Part shown: positions 10,920-21,162 of the stretch, piece after piece | Position numbering within the stretch: position 1 is the stretch's first letter | Layout of the letters: every line of letters begins with the position of its first letter | DNA from: Panicum virgatum | Taxonomy: Eukaryota; Streptophyta; Magnoliopsida; Poales; Poaceae | NCBI RefSeq assembly: GCF_016808335.1 | Contig: NC_053153.1 | Coordinates: forward strand, 26,150,090 to 26,214,089 | Direction of reading: 5' to 3' | Length of the DNA stretch: 64,000 nucleotides | The notes under the pieces: generated by a model | The model's input: the letters and a program-made list of their open reading frames with translations, nothing else | Database searches by the model: none | What the model was told of the DNA's origin: nothing | Translations under genes and position numbers: made by a program

Positions 10920-13342
10920 TGGATGAACAGAGATCAAAAGCTGTGACTGAGGCTTTTGTCAGGCTGTATAAGGATGGTTTAATTTATAGGTTAGTTTTCT
11001 TGTTGAAAGTTCTGCTGCTTTGTGGTATTTTTGTTCTCCATCAACATTGCACATGCATTTGTTTCTGTATTATGTATTATTTTGGAGTTCTCCCATCTTT
11101 GCTTGATACATGTTCTTGACGGGTTACTCTGTTACAGAGTTCATCGTCTTGTGAACTGGGATTGCACACTTCGAACAGCAATTTTTGATATTGAGGTAGA
11201 CAAGGCTTCCACATTAACAATACAGTGGACAGCTTGACTCCTGGCATAATTGTGTAGTATCCAGTATTATGTTTCAGTATATGATATAATTATGTTTGCA
11301 TCACCGCTTTTCAGGTTGACCATGAGGATCTTAAAGGGGAAACTCCGTTAGAGGTTCCTGGTTATAGATCCCCAGTGCAATTTGGTGTTTTGATATCTTT
11401 TGCCTATCCTCTAGAGGAAGGTTTGGGTGAAATTATTGTGGCAACTACATGGATTGAAACAATGCTTGGCGATACTGCCATAGCTGTTCATCCGCAGGAT
11501 GGAAGATATAAGCACTTACATGGAAAATATGCCCTACACCCTTTCAATGGCCGAAAACTCAAAATAATTTGTGACGCTGAGTTAGTGGATCCTAGTTTTG
11601 GTACTGGTGCTGTCAAGGTTAGTGTGCTCACCCGATGCTGTTTTGGATATGTTGGTTTTTATTTTTCCTATTCGGGCTATTTACATATTGCTATAAGTAT
11701 CCACTCTTATATCTACTTTGGATTTTACTGCTATCTTGCAGATCACACCAGCTCATGATCCCAATGACTTCAAGGTTGGGGAACGCCATAACCTTGAGTT
11801 CATTAATATTTTCACAGATGATGGGAAAATAAATGAAATGGGAGGCTCGTAATTTGAAGGGATGCCACATTTTGCTGCTCGAACTGCTGTTATTGATGCA
11901 TTGAAGAATAAGGTGTTGCTATATTATTTATTTTTTTCTGCTATTTCTATCCAGTTAATTTTACATCAATCTTGTAGCTGGCTTGCATTCATTTTTATTC
12001 AGATATCTTAACATTCTATAGTTAGTTACTAAGAGATCATTATTTTATTGAATCAACTTGAAAAAAACTTTTATAGTGGAATACTGTTGACTTGTACATT
12101 CCAATAGCAGACAGAGTAGTTCTACACATAATTTGATTGAACCTGAAGCTTAGCAATTATTACAAAAGTATAGTCAATTGTATGGGTACTTTGTTGTGTT
12201 AGCATTCCTGTTTTTATTTCTTCAATTGGCTTGCCTTATAAGTAGCTGAAATGGAAAAACTGACATTAAATATTCTTTTCCTTGAAGCGATGTTATATTT
12301 ACTAGTGTAATTCCATTAGAGCCTTTTTCTGCCTCAGCTTTGTTCTCGTGCTGGTATTGTCATAATCTGGGTCGTGTTTTCGTAATTATGTGCGACATTT
12401 GTGTGTGTATTACTTATCATTTTCTTACTTTAGTTGAAACTTGTTACCTGTTTGTATACCTTGCTGCTACCATCCATGTTTTTCTGTATTTTTTGTTACT
12501 GTAATTGCAAAATTATAATCAGTTTGCACTTGTCAATCAAGGGTCTCTACCGAGATACAAAAAGTAATGTGATGAGCTTGGGTCTGTGTTCAAGATCTAA
12601 AGATGTTGTGGAGCCAATGATCAAGCCCCAATGGTTTGTTAGTTGTAACTCGATGGCAAAGGGAGCTCTTGATGCTGTGAAGTCCAAAAAAATTGAGATC
12701 ATTCCACCGCAATATGAGCAAGACTGGTATAGGTAATATGCTTTTTCTTACTTTAGGCATGCATGCTTTTAAGTATAAATCATGTTTATCCTCCTAGAAT
12801 TAGTTGACAAATGATCAGTGCCGCATGAATTTTCTTTGTGTTGCAGATGGCTTGAAAACATTCGTGATTGGAGTCTATCAAGACAACTATGGTGGGGACA
12901 CTGCATACCTGCTTGGTATGTGACATTAGAAGATGATAAAGAGAAAGACATGGGTTCTTACAGTGACCACTGGATCATCGCAAGGGATGAAAATGATGCA
13001 ATCCTGGAGGCAAAGCAGAGGTATCCAGGGAAGAAATATCAGTTATATCCAGATCCTGATGTACTTGATACATGGTTTTCATCTGGCCTCTTTCCATTAA
13101 GCGTACTTGGCTGGCCAGACGATAAACCTGATCTTAGTACATTCTACCCTGGTTCTGTTCTTGAAACTGGATCAGATATCCTCTTCTTTTGGGTAGCACG
13201 GATGGTGATGATGGGAATGCAACTCGGTGGGGATGTGCCGTTTCAAAAGTTAAGTAGTATGGAAAATTGTAGTTGTGCCAAATTCTTCTCTTGTCAATAG
13301 CTGTGCTGTTAATTTTTCCGCCATAGTGTAGAACACTATAAC

Positions 13343-13428
13343 TGTTAGCGCGCCCCACCTAGCCAACCCGACCATAAAACCCAGGTGTTATAGTGGGAGG
13401 GGTGGGGGCTTTTATCCATTGTCCATCA
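13343..13428 (-). repeat. TRIM LTR (3' LTR in element orientation)
   Basis: 86-bp terminal repeat, plus-strand ends TGTTAGCGCG and GTCCATCA. Its partner is 13558-13643. Confidence 0.88.
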
Positions 13429-13498
13429 TTCCCCCTACGGCGTGCGAGCCCGGCGTAGCCCGCAGCAGGTCTCAGCACACGAGAGGCGCAGGGGAAAT

Positions 13499-13557
13499 CG
13501 CGCAGCGGAAATGCGTGGCCGGGTGGGTTCGAACCCGGGAACTCGGCTCTGGTACCA
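13499..13557 (+). other. tRNA-iMet-like segment inside the TRIM
   Basis: On the plus strand the segment contains CGCGCAGCGGAAATGCGTGG (13499-13518), close to the D-arm of plant initiator tRNA-Met. It also has a T-arm-like GGGTTCGAACCC (13525-13536) and the 3' acceptor-like GGCTCTGGTACCA (13545-13557). The anticodon arm is missing. Because the TRIM is transcribed from the minus strand, its RNA would be complementary to the primer tRNA beyond the usual 12-18 nt. It also resembles A- and B-box pol III motifs. Comparison is from memory of the tRNA; resemblance, not identity. Confidence 0.55.
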
Positions 13558-13643
13558 TGTTAGCGCGCCCCACCTAGCCAACCCGACCATAAAACCCAGG
13601 TGTTATAGTGGGAGGAGTGGGGGCTTTTATCCATAGTCCATCA
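13558..13643 (-). repeat. TRIM LTR (5' LTR in element orientation)
   Basis: 86-bp terminal repeat, partner of 13343-13428. The primer-binding site abuts it with no spacer. Confidence 0.88.
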
Positions 13644-14873
13644 GTAACAGCTTGCTAATGTATAACAGGCTAGCTTTTAACTGGAAATTAAATGGAATGG
13701 CATAAAGTTCTTTTTTTTAGGGCAAGCCCATGCCTGGTGCTTGAACTATTAGCTTCCATCTGTTTGGCCTGTTAGAGAACACCTGAAACTCTCTATCATT
13801 TTAAACCACTCTCTACCATTTATTTCTCTGCATAGATTTACTGGCTTCACATATTTTACACATCATTCACTACACATCTAGTGTAGTTCACTATCACCTA
13901 TATACGTTAACCTGATTTTTGGACAAACAAGTATGGTGGAGGAAAGCCCATGGCCAAACTATGTACAGAAAAGCCCAGAACTGCTTTGGAACATTGTCGT
14001 GTGGACCGGATCTCTCGGTGACCGGCACAGCCAGCCCACATACACAACAGGCCATCTACACAACTCTACTGTCCAGCCACCAGAGTTGACCACATGACGG
14101 TGACCAATGGCAAACATCACATAAGAAAATGTTGGGCTGCTGGGGACGGCACGCGGAGGGCCAATCACTGCCAATCGAGTAGAACACAAGAGCACCGCCA
14201 AAACTCAAAACCCAAAACAAAGCTGTTCGGATTAACTGACCAGTGTCCTCGCAAAAAAAAAAAAAAACAGACCAGGGTGCCGTTTTTATCTTGATGGCTC
14301 ATGAACAGCTATCAATTGATGTTCCGTCACATCCCTCTCTAGTAAACACTGACCATGTTGATTCAATTTGGTGGACAGACAGGTTAAGCAAAACCTTAAT
14401 CTTGTATGTGTGATGCGTGCCACCAAAAAACTTTCTTGAATTAATAATCTGTTGATTTCCTTGTAATAGGACATGTTATGTCTAACTATCTAGTTAGATT
14501 GAGGAGCCCGTTAGAATCACATGAGTACATGACCATTATTTGCATCCAAAAATGTGCATTTGCTTCCTCATGCGTAAATCCATGCGTAAACAAGCTTCAT
14601 TAACATTCATACATTTGATCACAAATGCAAGAAAGACTACGAATACATTAAACTGTTGCATGTTGAGTGCATCCACACAAAAAGCTGTTGCTAATGGTAC
14701 TTTAGCAGCCTTATTACACGAAACAACGAACCAAAGGAAATGCAAATGTCATACAGCTTAGACACCAAGCCATATCAATAACAATATTGAAAAAAAAAAG
14801 TAAGCTACGAGAGCTCGAGAATAACAAAGCGACTTCTCTTCTGCAACCATGTGCATGCACCGGTTGCTTTTGC
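13644..14873. other. intergenic stretch without recognised features
   Basis: No coherent coding sequence or paired terminal repeats seen. There is a 15-base A run near 14253. The last 100 bases are the likely 3' UTR of the WRC-domain gene read from the minus strand. Confidence 0.3.
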
Positions 14874-16318
14874 TTACACCAATGACTTGAGGGATCGTGC
14901 CTTCACGGGCTTCCTCCAGCGCTTCCATGGATTCCCATTCCTCTTTAAGTTGATGTTGCGGCTAGAGGAATCAGGGTCATAGTCATTGTCGATTCTCCCT
15001 TCATCGATGCCCACAACAACTTTAGCCTGATTTGGAGGAGAAACATCTTTGGGTAGTTGTAGTTTCACCTCTTCTTGTTTGGGAGCTAGAGGTGCAGAGC
15101 CATGAGTGGTGCTCCTACAATACTTCTTGCCAAGTAATGGTCCAAACCCATCATAGTAGTAGAAGTCTCCAGTTGTTTTAAAGTGGTTAGTGGGCTTCTT
15201 CTCTCGCGTCTTGGAGCTACTGCAAGGCTTAGAGCCTACTGCTAGTGCCATCACCACCACCTTCTCTTCCTCTACTGGCGAAGCCAACTTTGGCTTCAAG
15301 TAGGAGACCTTCTTCCTAACATGATGCTCACAGAGGGTGTTGGGGAGGCTCACTCGTTGTTTGCAATACCACCCCTTGCCATCATTCTTCTTGCACATAA
15401 AGTCTTGTGGTGCCCTTTCCTCACCCTCTTCAATCTTCACCTTTGCCTTCTTCTTGGCCTCACCCTCCATGTTCTCCTTCTTCATTTTCTTCATAATCTT
15501 CTTTGGCATCTTCTCCTTCTTCGCTACAATCTTGTTCGATGTCTGCACTTGTGCTTTGTCCTTGCCAGCCGCATCCATGGCTCGCTTTGTCTTCTTTTTG
15601 TTCACAATCATGGTTGGCATGCTGCGTGGGAAGAGCCAACATGTCCTGTTGTTCAAATCCACGTGATAGATGTCCAGCAGGTCATCAACCACCTAGTCGA
15701 ACAAAATAGGTAAATCAATAAAAAACATCAAATCAGCAACAAGCCTAGACGCAATTACAAGCCCACTAACATACCAAATAACATCTCAAGAAAAAAAATA
15801 CCTAAATAGGGCCACAGATCTAGTGTTTGATCCCACCGCAACTCTACTGATTCTAACCCTAGCTGTGTAGCCTGCCTAAATTACCACATGGAAAGAGTAA
15901 CTAATAATGCTTAGAGCCTTGCTAGGTCGGGCCTCTCAAAATTATTGGCCAACCCTAGAGGAATGCTCGAACTGAATCCCATGAGTCCAAGGATCTATTG
16001 TGTCCTCCCCCACCCCCTCTACACACAAGCATACATCATGGAGTACTAGGGGAGGGAGGGGGAAAGGGGAAGACAAAGAGCTCGTAGTGCAGGAGAGGAG
16101 GCGCTAACCTGGGGATTAGAGAGGGGGAGGTCATTGATAAGGTCCCATGGTGAGCGGCTGAGCATGCAGATATCCTTGCAGTTAGTTGCAGATCTTGGGA
16201 AGTCACCAGCAGTACCAGATCCGAGCGGGGGTGATGGCGATGGGAACATGGGAGACGAAGCCGATGGTGCGGAGTAGGCGGAGCCGATTAAGCGAGCAGC
16301 ACTCCTACGGATCCGCAT
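14874..16318 (-). CDS. WRC-domain protein, two exons, 342 aa
   Basis: Exon 1 is 16318-16109 (70 codons, starting MRIRRSAARLIGS), then a GT donor at 16108. Exon 2 is 15692-14874 after a TAG acceptor, in phase 0, giving 342 aa without interruption. Exon 1 carries LSRSPWDLI (residues about 53-61), an N-terminal motif I know from plant WRC proteins. Exon 2 carries a WRC domain, C170-x9-C180-x10-C191-x2-H194 (MCKKNDGKGWYCKQR then NTLCEHH), a zinc-binding DNA or protein interaction module also found in growth-regulating factors. There is no QLQ domain, so it is not a GRF. Lys-rich runs at about residues 100-157 would act as nuclear localisation signals. Start, splice sites and stop are all intact, so it looks functional. 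Role is unknown, probably nuclear regulation. Confidence 0.82.
15693..16108 (-). other. intron of the WRC-domain gene
   Basis: 416 bp with GT at 16108-16107 and AG at 15694-15693 on the minus strand. Exon phases match on both sides (phase 0). It contains no transposon that I can see. Confidence 0.75.
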
Positions 16319-16829
16319 GACCTGAACAGGGTAGGATTTGGCGGCTTGGTCTCTAGGGTTTGTGATTTTTGGTGAGAGGAGGCGAGTAGGGTAGATGTAG
16401 TAGGAGGGAATGGGTGAAGGGTTGGAGGGTTCGCTCGACTGCTTTTATTTAGGCTAAGTCCTTTCACGTGATGTGATATGTTGGGCCAGAAGCTGAACAT
16501 GTAATGTTTTCTCTAGGCCCATTTAAGGAGTTGGAATTTTGGTACCAGTTATAAATAGGGGAACTAAAGGATACACAAAAGATTCATGTGTTCCAAAATC
16601 AAATTCTTTTTCAAAGACAATGGGTCACATAAAAATTGTTTAATAAAGAAAGAAGCAATTAGGAATATAAGCGATGGGCAGATCTACAAGGATGATGGAA
16701 GACATGGGTTGGAGCGCATGCAATAATTCATCTTGTGAGGTCAAGGATCAGTGAGAATGTGCAATATTAGGCCATGGGAGAGAACTTATGTCCTTGGATA
16801 GAATATAGACAAAGATCTAGAAAGAACAT
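16319..16829 (-). promoter_or_regulatory. upstream region of the WRC-domain gene
   Basis: Read on the minus strand, two TATA-like sites precede the ATG: CCTAAATAAAAG (16454-16443) about 130 bases upstream, and CCCTATTTATAAC (16560-16548) about 235 bases upstream. The first is better placed for a short 5' UTR. Neither can be proved from sequence alone. The more distal part (16600-16829) shows nothing else. Confidence 0.35.
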
Positions 16830-17683
16830 TGTCAGTGCCGGAAATGGCCAACTGCTAATCTACTCGTTTGCGTGTATCGTGCGTCCGGATCAGATATGGC
16901 CTAGCACACAATGAGATTTATGCTTGTTCAGGCTTAAATGCCCTATGTCCAGTGGGGGTTGATCGACTGTATTGCTCGAGCCCGGGTGCTCAAGAAGTTG
17001 GGGAGTAAGCTTACGAGCGAGTGCGAAAACTGTGTCTAAGGTCTATTTTGCTAGCACTGAAAATGGATGGAGTGGGTGATGTGATCGGGTGAAAGGATTG
17101 ATGGATTGATTCTCGGATATCTATCTATGTGGAGGGCCTTCCCTTTTACAGTTCAAGGGATGCCTCCTTACAAGAATGCTAACTGAGGCTTGTAGAAGGG
17201 GTAAGATCAAGAGCTTCTTCGGTCGGGGACTCCTCCCCGACCGTTGGGGGTCGTCGAGCTTGTCAGTCGGAGCGCACAGGTGGCTTGCGTGCTTTTCTTT
17301 TGCAAGGGGTGGGGGGGGGGGGGGTCGGTCGTCCGTGTTCGTCGTGCGTTGACAACTAAAGCGGCCTACCCGCCGTCAAGTGCCATAAGGCAGTCGTCCG
17401 TAGCCATGCACCGTCGCTCCTACTTGATGACGGTGTGCGCCTGATATTGCGATGATGACATCATGCTGACATTGTCATGATGATGGCTTCCTGTCCTATC
17501 CAATCGCGTGTACGGACAGGTGAGGCAGCGTCTTCCTGTTGTGCTAGCGGAGAACACTGTTACCCCCATCGGGGGGAGCAGGTGGCTTGTTTGGTAGTAC
17601 GGTTGGGGTGCCTGCTCTTATCCATTCACGCCCATCCAAGCAGTCCTACCAGCATGGAGCGTGTGACCGACCCCCGTCCCTAA
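16830..17683 (+). mobile_element. probable LTR fragment of a retrotransposon
   Basis: Starts TGTCAGTGCCGGAAATGG, a typical LTR beginning, and has LTR-like non-coding sequence (CTCGAGCCCGGGTGCTCAAG, then the CCCTTTTACAGTTCAAGGG region). It contains a 13-base G run at about 17310. No matching second copy, primer site or CA end was found before the Harbinger element begins at 17684, so the right end is missing or unrecognised. Orientation and family are uncertain. Confidence 0.35.
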
Positions 17684-18607
17684 GGGGGTGTTTGGCAAGG
17701 CTCCAGAGCTCAGCTCCACGCTAGAGCTGGAAAATGATAGCCAAACACCCCAGCTCTAGAGCTGACCAACTCCTGGAGCGGGTGGAGCTCGTAGTTCATT
17801 TTCCATGGAGCTGGTGGAGCACCTCTTTTCCAACTCCAAACCCTCTCATATGGACATCGACTTGGAGTTCGGCCAAAATTACCCACGTTTGCCATCGGTT
17901 ATACACCCCGAACCTCGAATCGTTATTTTCTTCTATTCTCCACCCCCACTCCAACCTTATCCCTAGCCCCCACGCGCCTGCTCCCCTGGCCACCACCGCT
18001 GCCTGCTCTCGGTCGCACCCCGCCGGCCGCGGCTGTGCGCCAACCCCACCGGCTGCCTCCGCCTCTCCCAGCCCACTGCCGCCTACTAGGCTACCCCGCC
18101 ATCGCCTGCTCGGTCGGGGTCGTTGCCGCCTATAGGCCGAAGCTGTCATCCGCCTGCAACCTCGCCGTCCTCCTGCCATATCCAGGCACCGGAGTCACAC
18201 CTCCACCCATCTGCAGGTGAGTTTCTCGGGGGCTCAGCACAAGATCCGGCGGGGATGGCGCCCATGCTGCCCTCTGTTTCTCCTCGTTCCTTTCCTCCCA
18301 TGCCGGCTCTTGCAAATCCTGAGGCCGGCCCCACTTTGGTGCAGGAACCAAAGCCCCCATGCCGCTGCACCTGTCAAGCGAAGCGAGGAACCAGACGAGG
18401 TCTGTGAGATGCTACTATTTTTGTTAGGATGTGGTTATGCAGTAGTAAAATTAGTTTAATTTGAGACTCTATACACTATAAAAGTTGGTTTAATTTCTTT
18501 GCGGTTATGTGAGATGCTACTGTTCTTGTTAGGATGTGGTTGTGCAGCATTGTAATGCCTTCTAAAACTTAATTTGTGAGGTGCTATAGATGTTGGAAAT
18601 TGATTAG

Positions 18608-19560
18608 AACGCTGAGAACACCCGGATTGTGTGTAATTTGTTTGCCAAACAAGTTGAGAAAGGAAATCAACCAAGCAGTTACCTGAATGCACTCGGTTAT
18701 GCTGAGGTTGAGAAAGGGTTCAAAGATTGGACATGGCTTGAGATCTGCAAGGCTCAACTGAAAAACAAGTGGGACAAGTTAAAAGAAGATTTCAAGGCAT
18801 GGAAGAAACTCCAGATGAGGGAAACTGGAACTAGTTGGGACCCTGTAAAGAGGACATTTGATATGGATGATGAATGGTGGAAGAAAGCTAGAGCTGTAAG
18901 TGTGTTTGGTTTTCAGTTTTTCTATTATTTTGCTACTGTTTTTACCTGATTTTGTTCTTCTTTGTACTAATATGTGGTTGTCTTTGGCAATTTCAGGATA
19001 TTCCTGGATGTGGGAAGTTCAGGAAGCAACCCCTTCGAAATGAAGAAGAATTGGCAAGGTGTTTTGTAGGAATCACTAATATTGGTATTGACCATTGGTC
19101 TCTTCATGGAGTTAATGGCGCAACACCTCCAATTGATGGTGAAACACAAGAGGAGGCAGCAATTTTTGGGACACAAGATGATGCATTTTTTCTGAAAATC
19201 AAGAAGAAGAGAATATTATTTCTCCTACACCTGCTACTGGCAAGAGGTTGGCAAGACCTTTTCAAGGAAAAGACAAAGAAAAGAAGCAAAAGACAGGAAA
19301 TGCACTCCTCATTCAAGAAGCAGTTGCACGTATGGCTAGCTCAGCTATAGAGTTTGTTTCCAAGAGAGAGGGAAAATATTCAAATGACCAAGTGATGGAA
19401 CTTGTGATTGCTTGTGCTGCCGGCTATGGGAGCAATGAGCATTATGTTGCATCTAAATTGTTGTGAAGAAGGAGCAATGAGAGATGTTTATGACCATGCC
19501 TAATGACGAGATACGGTTCAATTGGTTGAGCAGGAAATACAATGACAAGTATCAAAAGTA
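18608..19560 (+). pseudogene. Harbinger Myb/SANT-like DNA-binding protein
   Basis: Exon 1 (18608-18896) reads ENTRIVCNLFAKQVEKGN, LNALGYAEVEKGF and AQLKNKWDKLKEDFKAWKKL, the three-helix Myb/SANT-like domain of PIF/Harbinger ORF1 proteins, which help the transposase enter the nucleus and bind ends. A GT donor follows WWKKARA. Exon 2 starts at 18997 with DIPGCGKFRKQPLRNEEEL and continues through WSLHGVNGATPPIDGE. A T-run frameshift near 19186-19192 breaks it; the restored frame reads KRLARPFQGKDKEKKQKTG and AVARMASSAIEFVSKREGKY. A TGA near 19463-19479 and a second frame change precede the C-terminal FNWLSRKYNDKYQK and stop. Non-functional. Confidence 0.75.
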
Positions 19561-19786
19561 GAATTGAGACCCAATGATTGTGCTAATATTGGCACTTGTA
19601 TCTTGCTCATCATTGTTTCAGTTCTTATGTGCCATTTTTTCCTTTGAAAGCTCATTTGTGAGCATGCACTATTTGCTGAATAACTATTTGACATTTCCAT
19701 TACCTGATATGTCCTTGTGTGACATTTCTTTGTTTACAAGCTGAATTCTATTATCTCATTGTGTCCATTCAAACTTGTTTGTACAG

Positions 19787-19938
19787 ATGGATGGAAGTGA
19801 GAGTGATGATTCTAGTGATGATGGTGATTTTTTTTAAAAAAATGATTCAAAGTGGAGCTAAACTTGCAGAAGCTTATGTTGGTTTGTACATGGATAAAGC
19901 ACCACCAAGAACATCTCAGCTCAGTGGAATGGGGTGGC
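19787..19938 (+). pseudogene. Harbinger transposase, N-terminal stub
   Basis: Begins MDGSESDDSSDDGDFF, an acidic start usual for these transposases, then changes frame in a T/A run (19829-19841). It continues as KKMIQSGAKLAEAYVGLYMD and KAPPRTSQLSGMGW. The frame is cut by the gypsy LTR that starts at 19939, so no DDE catalytic residue remains. Assignment rests on position after the Myb/SANT gene and on the acidic start. Confidence 0.55.
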
Positions 19939-21162
19939 TGTTGACGGCCATTATTTCACGTTTTTTACCGTTAACTTCTCGGGAATAAATTGAGTTTTGC
20001 ACTATGTTCCATGCATATTTTATTTGATTCTAATAAGTTCCACAAGTTTTGGATGAGTTGTGCTTGCAGGTATTCACTGTCCAAAGATGGTCGAAATCAG
20101 AGAAAATCCCGGTCGTCCGGCACATTCCGTGCCGACCGGCCTGACACCTCCACATACATGGGTCCAATACTTTCACTGGAGCAATGTGACATGTTCATAA
20201 GGTTCCAGAACAAGGCGAACATTTCATATCCTGTCGGTGGACCCAGAAGGCACAAGGTTCAACTCAAAGACCCACATGTCAGTGCCAAGATCGTCAAATG
20301 GGGAAACCACCCATTCCAGAAGCAAAGTGGAGTGCTGTTGTGCAACATCAGTGAAGCGGAGGGCTGAGGGGCTCTGGAGGCAGGCCGCCCGGCCCAAGAT
20401 AGAGGCATCCGAGGAAACCACCCAGAGAACTGACGTCCAGAAGAGATCAGGAGCTGTCCACAGGAGGTCGGTGGCCAGATGGCACACCCCTAGGCCGGCC
20501 GGCCTAGGGAGGGCCGCCCGACCCCACCTTGCAGAGACTCGGCTCCCGGCTTCACGTGGAAGTTAAGCACCGCCTCTACAGTTGAGTGCACCTGGCGCTA
20601 ACAGAATTACCGGCCTTCTACCGACCTTGGAAGCCTATAAATAGCACTCTCCCCCTCACTTGTAAACACACACTCAAAGGAGCAATTCTCTCTTCTCAAG
20701 TCTAGAGTAGGTTAGTAGTTGGGAGTTAGAGTCGAGTCGAGCTTGGCTCAGGGATCCGGAGTCGTCATCGGAGCTCGGTAAAGCTCTTGTATCTTTTCCT
20801 TTGACTATTTTAATATAAGTTCTTCATTTACTTGAGTCAGTTTTACTTTCCGCAAGTATTTATCTTCCCAAGTACTAGTGCTTGTCTGTGGGAGTAAGTT
20901 TTACCTCTAGTTCAGTTTAAGTTCCCTTTCTTGCTTGTCGGAGTTAGTCTTACGGGTTTTCTCGCCCGTACTAGTGTAACTCAAGTTAGTTCACTAGGTT
21001 GAGAGGGATTTCTCTTGAAGGCCTCAAGAGAAATCCTAGTACCAAGAGCAGACGTGGTGTCTGACTCAGTGCTAGCTAGAAAGTGTGTTCCACCCCACGG
21101 TGCCGCAGTGGTAGGCTGCAAGTGGTGACGGCCTTGTCCGTCCCTCGTAGTCCACCACCGGG
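19939..21162 (+). repeat. gypsy element 1, left LTR, 3' part deleted
   Basis: Matches 24161-25372 nearly base for base, starting TGTTGACGGCCATTATTTC and including a TATA box CCTATAAATAGCACTC at about 20632-20647. Homology ends near 21162, after the segment CGTAGTCCACCAC, where the sequence passes straight into the element's extra ORF. The rest of the LTR, the primer site, gag and pol are therefore deleted. The LTR interrupts a Harbinger transposase; the five bases before it are GTGGC, and no matching copy was found downstream. Confidence 0.88.

Larger units (their letters stand above)
7662..13249 (+). pseudogene. valyl-tRNA synthetase gene relic (class I aaRS), catalytically dead
   Basis: Exons follow known plant ValRS order. 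Exons: 7662-7670 (MEK), 8084-8131, 8249-8311, 8411-8586, 8700-8772, 8954-9037, 9249-9326, 9760-9843, 10910-10989, 11138-11195, 11315-11617, 11742-11912, 12542-12732, 12847-13249. Recognisable blocks are [53 protein letters not shown], the editing-domain region [48 protein letters not shown] and [15 protein letters not shown]. Defects: TAG at 8309-8311 and TAA at 11850-11852; the exon expected between 8772 and 8954, which should hold the HIGH motif, is absent; DHAG reads DRAG; the editing ATTR reads ATTW; a LINE sits at the start of exon 9; the gene ends before KMSKS and the anticodon-binding domain. It would normally charge tRNA-Val in the cytosol and organelles; here it is a pseudogene. Confidence 0.9.
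13343..13643 (-). mobile_element. TRIM-type miniature LTR retrotransposon
   Basis: Two 86-bp direct repeats, 13343-13428 and 13558-13643, differ at only a few bases and have TG...CA ends. Read on the minus strand, the upstream repeat is followed at once by TGGTACCAGAGCC (13557-13545), one base from the primer site for initiator tRNA-Met, and the downstream repeat is preceded by a purine tract GTAGGGGGAA (13438-13429). Flanking pentamers ATAAC (13338-13342) and GTAAC (13644-13648) match at 4 of 5 bases and look like the target duplication. The 129-bp interior has no gene. It is inserted just beyond the truncated end of the ValRS relic. All features of a terminal-repeat retrotransposon in miniature are present. 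Confidence 0.88.
17684..19938 (+). mobile_element. PIF/Harbinger DNA transposon, right end lost
   Basis: The left end GGGGGTGTTTGGCAAGGCTCC is preceded by TAA (17681-17683), the usual 3-bp target of PIF/Harbinger elements. The element carries both typical genes in order: a Myb/SANT-domain protein (18608-19560) and the start of a transposase (19787 onward). It is cut at 19938 by the LTR of a gypsy element, and the rest is not found in this window. The region 17760-18600 is GC- and pyrimidine-rich leader without a clear exon. Both genes have frameshifts, so it is inactive. Confidence 0.75.

Noticed and set aside
13525..13557. Functional tRNA gene in the TRIM
   Set aside because: No anticodon arm and no 5' acceptor strand; best explained as sequence related to the primer tRNA.
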